Assembly: GCF_013055795.1 (NCBI RefSeq)
Contig: NZ_JABETO010000021.1
Span: 1-64,000, forward strand
Direction: 5' to 3'
Length of the DNA stretch: 64,000 bases
DNA from: Streptomyces sp. I05A-00742
GTDB lineage: Bacteria > Actinomycetota > Actinomycetes > Streptomycetales > Streptomycetaceae
The position numbers and the translations under genes are program-made. The notes under the pieces were generated by a model. It saw only the letters and a program-made list of their open reading frames with translations, ran no database searches and had not been told where the DNA came from. This document shows positions 60,157 to 64,000 of this stretch, piece by piece. The stretch's first letter is position 1; every line of letters begins with the position of its first letter.

Positions 60157-60318
60157 GACCGGGGCCCGGCAGTCCGGGACCACAGGGGTGGCGCCCTGAC
60201 CGAAACGCCTGCGTCCAGCGGTAGTTGACACACGGAGAGCTCTTGACGTGAGCCTTCCTCTTGTGAACGGATCGTTACTGTGGTTGTCCGCTCCCGATCG
60301 CTCCGTGAGGAGACCACG

Positions 60319-62217
60319 ATGCGCATACCGTTACCACGGCCCGGCGCCACCGCCCGTTCCGGACCGCGCGGACCACGGCTGACAGCAGCCCTCACCTCCG
60401 CGCTGCTGGCGGCCGGACTGCTGGTCGGTGCCGCCCCCGGTCCCGGCGGTCAGGAGGCACGGGCGGACGACCGGCCGACGAGCCGGCCGTCGGGCAGCGC
60501 CCGGCCGTTCGCCACCTACAACATGCAGGGCTCCGACAACGGGCTGCGCTGGAACGGCGAGGTCGGCCCGCTCACGATGCACCACGAGGTGGTCGCCCTC
60601 CAGGAGGTGGGAAACGGACCGCCCGCCGAGCCGAGCCAGTCCCGCGGCACCGGCGTGTCGATCCCCATCACCCACCCCTTTCCGGCAGGTCTGCCGGGCT
60701 ACGTGAGTCACACGCGGTGGGAGTACCGCCACCACCGCCGCCACGTGTACTACCTCCAGACCGACCCGCAGCGCGACAGCACCACCGGATACGACCACTG
60801 GATCGGCGGCCGGGTCAACCTCGCCGTGGTCACCCACGCCCGCGCGGACGAGGTCCGGGTCATCGAGAACCCGCTGTACAACCGGAACGAGCCCAGGAAC
60901 GAATACCGCTACCGCCGCGCCCTCGGCGTACGGATCGGCAACACCGTCTACTACAACGTCCACGCGCGCGGCGCGGACGTCCCCGGCCTGCTCCGGGGCA
61001 TCCGGAACGCCACCCGGCCCGGCGAGAGCTGGGTCATGCTCGGCGACTTCAACCTCGACATCCGCAACCGCACCGACCGGCAGGCCCGGGAGCGGAGTCT
61101 CCGCCTGCGGCCCGAGGAGCGACTGGCCCGGACCGGCCGCTCCACCCACCAGCGGGGCGGCGAGCTCGACTACGCGATCACGCGCGGCACGCCCCGGTTC
61201 AACGCGGCCATCCCCGGAGGCCGCGGCTCGGACCACTATCCCGTCCAGTTCGAACCGGCCCCCACTCCCGTGCCGGCCGCGCCCGACGGCCGGGTGCACA
61301 ACTTCTCCTCCGCCCTGGAGAACGTCGCGAACGGGGCGGTGCTGGACGTCCAGGACCGCGGCGGAAGCCGGGTGACCACCCGGCGGCAGCGCTACAACGC
61401 CAACCAGCGGTTCCGCATGGGCACCGTGCAGGGGCACTGGTACCGCTTCGCCCGCGGCGGCAGCCCCGCGGCCGCGCCCGGGACCCGCGGCACTGTCGCC
61501 AGGAACGCCGCCCGCGACGAGCTGTGCCCCGGCGTCAACCCGTGGATCCCGCTGTCCGTCATCGCGTGGGGCTGCGACACGGCCGAGGCCCAGTGGACCC
61601 CCGACGACCCGGGCGAGCCCGGCGGCCCGCTGCGCTGGCGCAACTCCCGCCACCCGGAGCTGTGCCTGACCGCGGGGAAGGAGGGGAACGCGGTCGCGGC
61701 CCTCCCGTGCAACGACAGCACCGCCCAGCAGTGGTGGGACAACTCCCGCGCGGTGCCCGAGCGTGAGTGGCGGACCGGCGACGGACGGGCCCAACTGCGC
61801 GCGTTCAACGGCCTCTACCTGGACATCTGGGGCGGGCCCGGCCGCGACGGCACCCCGCTGACCACCCGCCGGCGCGACATCGGCGTCAGCACCCAGCGAT
61901 GGGACATCCAGTACGCCGGCCTCGGCGACAACCTCGTCCGCCTCAGGGGACTCAGCGGCGGCCTGTGCCCCGACCTTCTGAACACCGGGCGGCCCCGCCC
62001 CGGCGACCGCACCGTGCTGCACAGCTGCGCCGACCGCGGCAGCAAGAAGGACGGCACGGGCCACCGCTGGCAGGCGGAGATGTACCGCGACGGCTCCCTC
62101 CGCTTCCGCAACGAGGCCTCGCACCTGTGTCTGGTGGCGCCGCTGCGGGAGGCGGCCTACGTGACGATCGACGCCTGCGGCAACAACGCCCGTCAGCGCT
62201 GGACGATCGTGCCGTGA
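60319..62217 (+). CDS. Secreted CdtB-like nuclease fused to two ricin-type lectin domains
   Basis: A 632-residue exported protein. Signal peptide at residues 1-49 (RLTAALTSALLAAGLLVGAA, cleavage near ARA-DDR). Residues 64-312 are a CdtB-like DNase domain: FATYNMQGSDN (Asn68), VVALQEVG (Glu96), GGRVNLAVVTHARADEVRV, which is very close to the CdtB core, YNVHARGADVPGLL (His215), LGDFNLDI (Asp243, Asn245) and GSDHYPVQF (Asp305, His306). Residues 325-632 carry ricin B-like repeats (NQRFRM, AQQWWDN, QRWDIQ, QRWTIV at the end), enough for two beta-trefoils. GAGGAG precedes the ATG. A strong terminator follows. The shorter homologue is at 19133. Confidence 0.85.
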   Translation: MRIPLPRPGATARSGPRGPRLTAALTSALLAAGLLVGAAPGPGGQEARADDRPTSRPSGSARPFATYNMQGSDNGLRWNGEVGPLTMHHEVVALQEVGNGPPAEPSQSRGTGVSIPITHPFPAGLPGYVSHTRWEYRHHRRHVYYLQTDPQRDSTTGYDHWIGGRVNLAVVTHARADEVRVIENPLYNRNEPRNEYRYRRALGVRIGNTVYYNVHARGADVPGLLRGIRNATRPGESWVMLGDFNLDIRNRTDRQARERSLRLRPEERLARTGRSTHQRGGELDYAITRGTPRFNAAIPGGRGSDHYPVQFEPAPTPVPAAPDGRVHNFSSALENVANGAVLDVQDRGGSRVTTRRQRYNANQRFRMGTVQGHWYRFARGGSPAAAPGTRGTVARNAARDELCPGVNPWIPLSVIAWGCDTAEAQWTPDDPGEPGGPLRWRNSRHPELCLTAGKEGNAVAALPCNDSTAQQWWDNSRAVPEREWRTGDGRAQLRAFNGLYLDIWGGPGRDGTPLTTRRRDIGVSTQRWDIQYAGLGDNLVRLRGLSGGLCPDLLNTGRPRPGDRTVLHSCADRGSKKDGTGHRWQAEMYRDGSLRFRNEASHLCLVAPLREAAYVTIDACGNNARQRWTIVP

Positions 62218-62239
62218 CGCCGTAGCCGCGAGGCGGGAC

Positions 62240-62275
62240 GGGCCCGGGCCGGCGTGTGAAGGCCGGCCCGGGCCC
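62240..62275 (+). terminator. Strong terminator after the nuclease-lectin gene
   Basis: GGGCCCGGGCCGGC, an 8-base loop, then the exact 14-base complement, 22 bases after the stop codon at 62217. Confidence 0.8.
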
Positions 62276-62472
62276 CGGGCCGCAGCGGACCAGTGTGCCG
62301 GCCGTGCGGTCCGGGTACGTGATGCCCGGACCGCACGCGCCCGTACTTCGCCAGGATCGAGGGGACGTCGTTGAACTCGGTGGGGAACCCCGTCGCGTCC
62401 CCGACGGCCGGTCCGGCCATCGCACCTGTCGCCTTCGTCCGCCCACCCTGACGGCGGCCGTCGCGGGCGCGG

Positions 62473-63030
62473 TCAGGAGTCGGCGGCGTGCCTGGCCGCG
62501 TACCGGCGGGCCTTGGCGCGGTTGCCGCAGACCCGCATGGAACACCAGCGGCGGCTGCGGTTCTTGGACGTGTCCCAGAAGACCCAGGCGCAGGCGTGCT
62601 CCGCGCACCGTTTGAGGCGCGCCGCCTCGCCCGTCACCACCAGCTCGCTCCAGGCGACGGCCAGGGCGCCCAGCGCCTTCCGCGCGGGGGGTGCCCCGGG
62701 GGCGGGAACCAGGGCGGACCCGGACCCTGCGGGGCGCAGCACGGCCCGCAACGGCAGGGCTTCCAGCGCCGTTTCGGCCCGCTCGACGAGCCGGGGGTCG
62801 GGAGCGTCGCCGACGTGGGTGCCCAGCTCCTCCCGGATGCCGCCGCGCAGGTCCAGGCAGAGGCGGTGGTCGTCCGGGCCGAGGCCGTCCCGGCCGTCGG
62901 GCAGCAGCCCCTGGTCCGCGAGCCAGGCGGCCAGCCGGGCGGGGGTGGACACGTCGTCCGTGCCCAGCTCCACGTCGACCGTGTTGACGAACGCCTCGAT
63001 CAGCAGCGCCGCCGGTGGTGCTTCACGCAT
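62473..63030 (-). CDS. CGNR zinc-finger regulator (ABATE domain)
   Basis: A 185-residue relative of the regulator at 24331. The ABATE half opens LIEAFVNTVDVELGTDD; the CGNR zinc finger is LKRCAEHACAWVFWDTSKNRSR split, then RWCSMRVCGNRAKARRYAAR, with four cysteines. GGAGG precedes the ATG. It diverges from an MFS transporter gene; the 111 bases between hold three AACCGG-type half-sites, so it likely controls the transporter and itself. Confidence 0.92.
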   Translation of the reverse strand: MREAPPAALLIEAFVNTVDVELGTDDVSTPARLAAWLADQGLLPDGRDGLGPDDHRLCLDLRGGIREELGTHVGDAPDPRLVERAETALEALPLRAVLRPAGSGSALVPAPGAPPARKALGALAVAWSELVVTGEAARLKRCAEHACAWVFWDTSKNRSRRWCSMRVCGNRAKARRYAARHAADS

Positions 63031-63052
63031 CTCGTACCTCCGCCCCCAGCTT

Positions 63053-63120
63053 AACCGGCTATCGCCGTCACCGGTTGACGGGTGGTCGTCCTCCGTGCCA
63101 CGCTCCGCCTTTATAACCGG
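63053..63120. promoter_or_regulatory. Three AACCGG half-sites and promoter between regulator and MFS gene
   Basis: AACCGG at 63053, its inverse CCGGTT at 63071 (a 6-12-6 palindrome), and TAACCGGTCAA at 63114. TATAAC at 63112 is a candidate -10 box for the transporter and overlaps the third site, so binding there would block transcription. Confidence 0.55.
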
Positions 63121-63141
63121 TCAAGCCAATAGGGGGTTAAT

Positions 63142-64000
63142 GTGAGCGCCGCGCAGAGCACCGCCGTCGAGGGACCCGCGGAGGCGTCACCCGCCGGGAC
63201 CCGGAACTCCGTCGTGCTCCTGGCGTTCACCGTGATCACCAATCTCGCGGACGGCGTCACGAAGGTCGCGCTCCCGCTGCTGGCCACCCGGCTGACGGCG
63301 TCCCCGGCGCTCGTCTCGGCCGTGTCCTTCGCGCTGACGCTGCCGTGGCTGCTGACGGCCCTGCACGTCGGTGTGCTGGTCGACCGGGTCGACCGGCGGC
63401 GGCTGCTGTGGCTCGCGGACGGCCTGCGCCTGCTCGCCATCGGCGTCCTCGCCGCGGTGGTCGCGGCGGGCCGGGCGGACATCGCCGTCCTCGTCCCCGC
63501 CGCGCTCGTGCTCGGCGTCGCCGAGGTCGTCGCGCTCACGGCCGCGGCGGCGCTCGTGCCCGCCCTGGTGCCGCGCGGGGGACGGGAGCGCGTGAACGCG
63601 TGGCTGGTGGGGGCGGAGACGGTGGCCAACGAGTTCGGTGGTCCGTTCGTCGGCGGTCTCCTGCTGGCCGCGGGGACGGGGCTCGCCCTGGGCTCGGCGT
63701 GGGCCGCCTACGTGGCGGGGACCTGCCTGCTCCTGCTGCTCGTCGGCCGCTTCCGTCCCGCTCCGGCCGGCGCCGACGCCGGGCCGCCGCCCGCCGTGCA
63801 CCGGCAGATCGGCGAAGGGCTGCGGTTCCTGTGGGAGGACCGGCTGCTGAGGGTCATGTCCCTCACGCTGACGGTGCTCTGCGCGAGCTGGGGCGCGTGG
63901 ACGGCCCTCATGCCGCTGGCCGCCACCGGACGCATGGGCCTGTCGGCCCAGGGGTACGGCGTCCTGGTCAGCGCCCTCGGCCTCGGCGGGCTGGCCGGCG
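63142..64000 (+). CDS. MFS exporter, C-terminus off the window
   Basis: About 286 residues are visible; there is no stop before the window ends. It starts GTG (MSAAQSTAVEGPAEASPAG) and shows membrane spans SVVLLAFTVITNLADGVTKVALPLLA, cut here as residues 24-50, and motif A-like VGVLVDRVDRRRLLWLADGL (about 75-95). NEFGGPFVGGLLLAAGTGLAL matches the EntS/TetA-type 12-span group. Transcribed away from the CGNR regulator. Substrate unknown. The ribosome site is weak (AGGGGG about 5 bases upstream). Confidence 0.88.
   Translation, partial: MSAAQSTAVEGPAEASPAGTRNSVVLLAFTVITNLADGVTKVALPLLATRLTASPALVSAVSFALTLPWLLTALHVGVLVDRVDRRRLLWLADGLRLLAIGVLAAVVAAGRADIAVLVPAALVLGVAEVVALTAAAALVPALVPRGGRERVNAWLVGAETVANEFGGPFVGGLLLAAGTGLALGSAWAAYVAGTCLLLLLVGRFRPAPAGADAGPPPAVHRQIGEGLRFLWEDRLLRVMSLTLTVLCASWGAWTALMPLAATGRMGLSAQGYGVLVSALGLGGLAG

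Noticed and set aside
62193..62420. Minus-strand frame starting MAGPAVGDATGFPTEFNDV
   Set aside because: The first 30 residues look protein-like, but the rest reads through the terminator hairpin and becomes Arg/Pro-rich; at most a relic.

Overview
The window is a 64 kb stretch of a very GC-rich actinomycete chromosome, most likely a Streptomyces or close relative. The evidence is third-codon positions that are almost always G or C, frequent GTG starts, many ATGA/GTGA stop-start overlaps, several apparently leaderless starts with TANNNT boxes 6-10 bases upstream, and family content typical of the genus (F420 enzymes, CGNR regulators, roadblock proteins, NnaR-type nitrate regulator, DHA2 exporters). 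No rRNA, tRNA, CRISPR array or intact insertion sequence was seen. The genus is an inference; no marker gene is present.

Layout. 1-3454 (minus): the end of a sugar-modification group, with UDP-glucuronate decarboxylase, carbamoyltransferase and a glycosyltransferase cut by the window edge. 3891-6682: a large clade-2 catalase with a DJ-1-like tail, and an HhH-GPD endonuclease. 6815-9789 (minus): a compact four-gene operon of F420 oxidoreductase, methyltransferase, CDGSH iron-sulfur protein and haem-oxygenase-like diiron oxidase. 9939-14601: CsbD stress protein, a PLP decarboxylase, a deazaflavin nitroreductase, a B3/4 protein and a small toxin-antitoxin-like pair. 15219-19074: an orphan sensor kinase translationally coupled to a FUSC transporter, then a P450. 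19133-20425 and 60319-62217: two secreted proteins that join a CdtB-like nuclease domain to ricin-type lectin domains. 20909-24891: a Tat-exported epoxide-hydrolase-like enzyme, an ABC-F resistance gene with a regulatory leader, and a CGNR regulator.

The metabolic centrepiece is 28654-38075. An NnaR-type HemD/winged-helix regulator diverges from a nitrate assimilation operon: molybdopterin nitrate reductase, FAD oxidoreductase, NirB, NirD and a NarK nitrate transporter. Several junctions overlap by 4 bases, and a stack of hairpins follows. Together these genes import nitrate and reduce it to ammonium.

38236-64000 is a mosaic of exporters (FUSC, EamA, two MFS, DMT), hydrolases, LysR, Lrp, AraC and CGNR regulators, two roadblock proteins, glucose-6-phosphate dehydrogenase, KptA RNA 2'-phosphotransferase, and a VWA protein divergent from a membrane protein/winged-helix pair. 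The least ordinary items are the two nuclease-lectin fusions, the ABC-F leader, an in-frame AraC-methyltransferase fusion, the F420/CDGSH/diiron operon, and several well-formed operator palindromes that suggest small local regulons.
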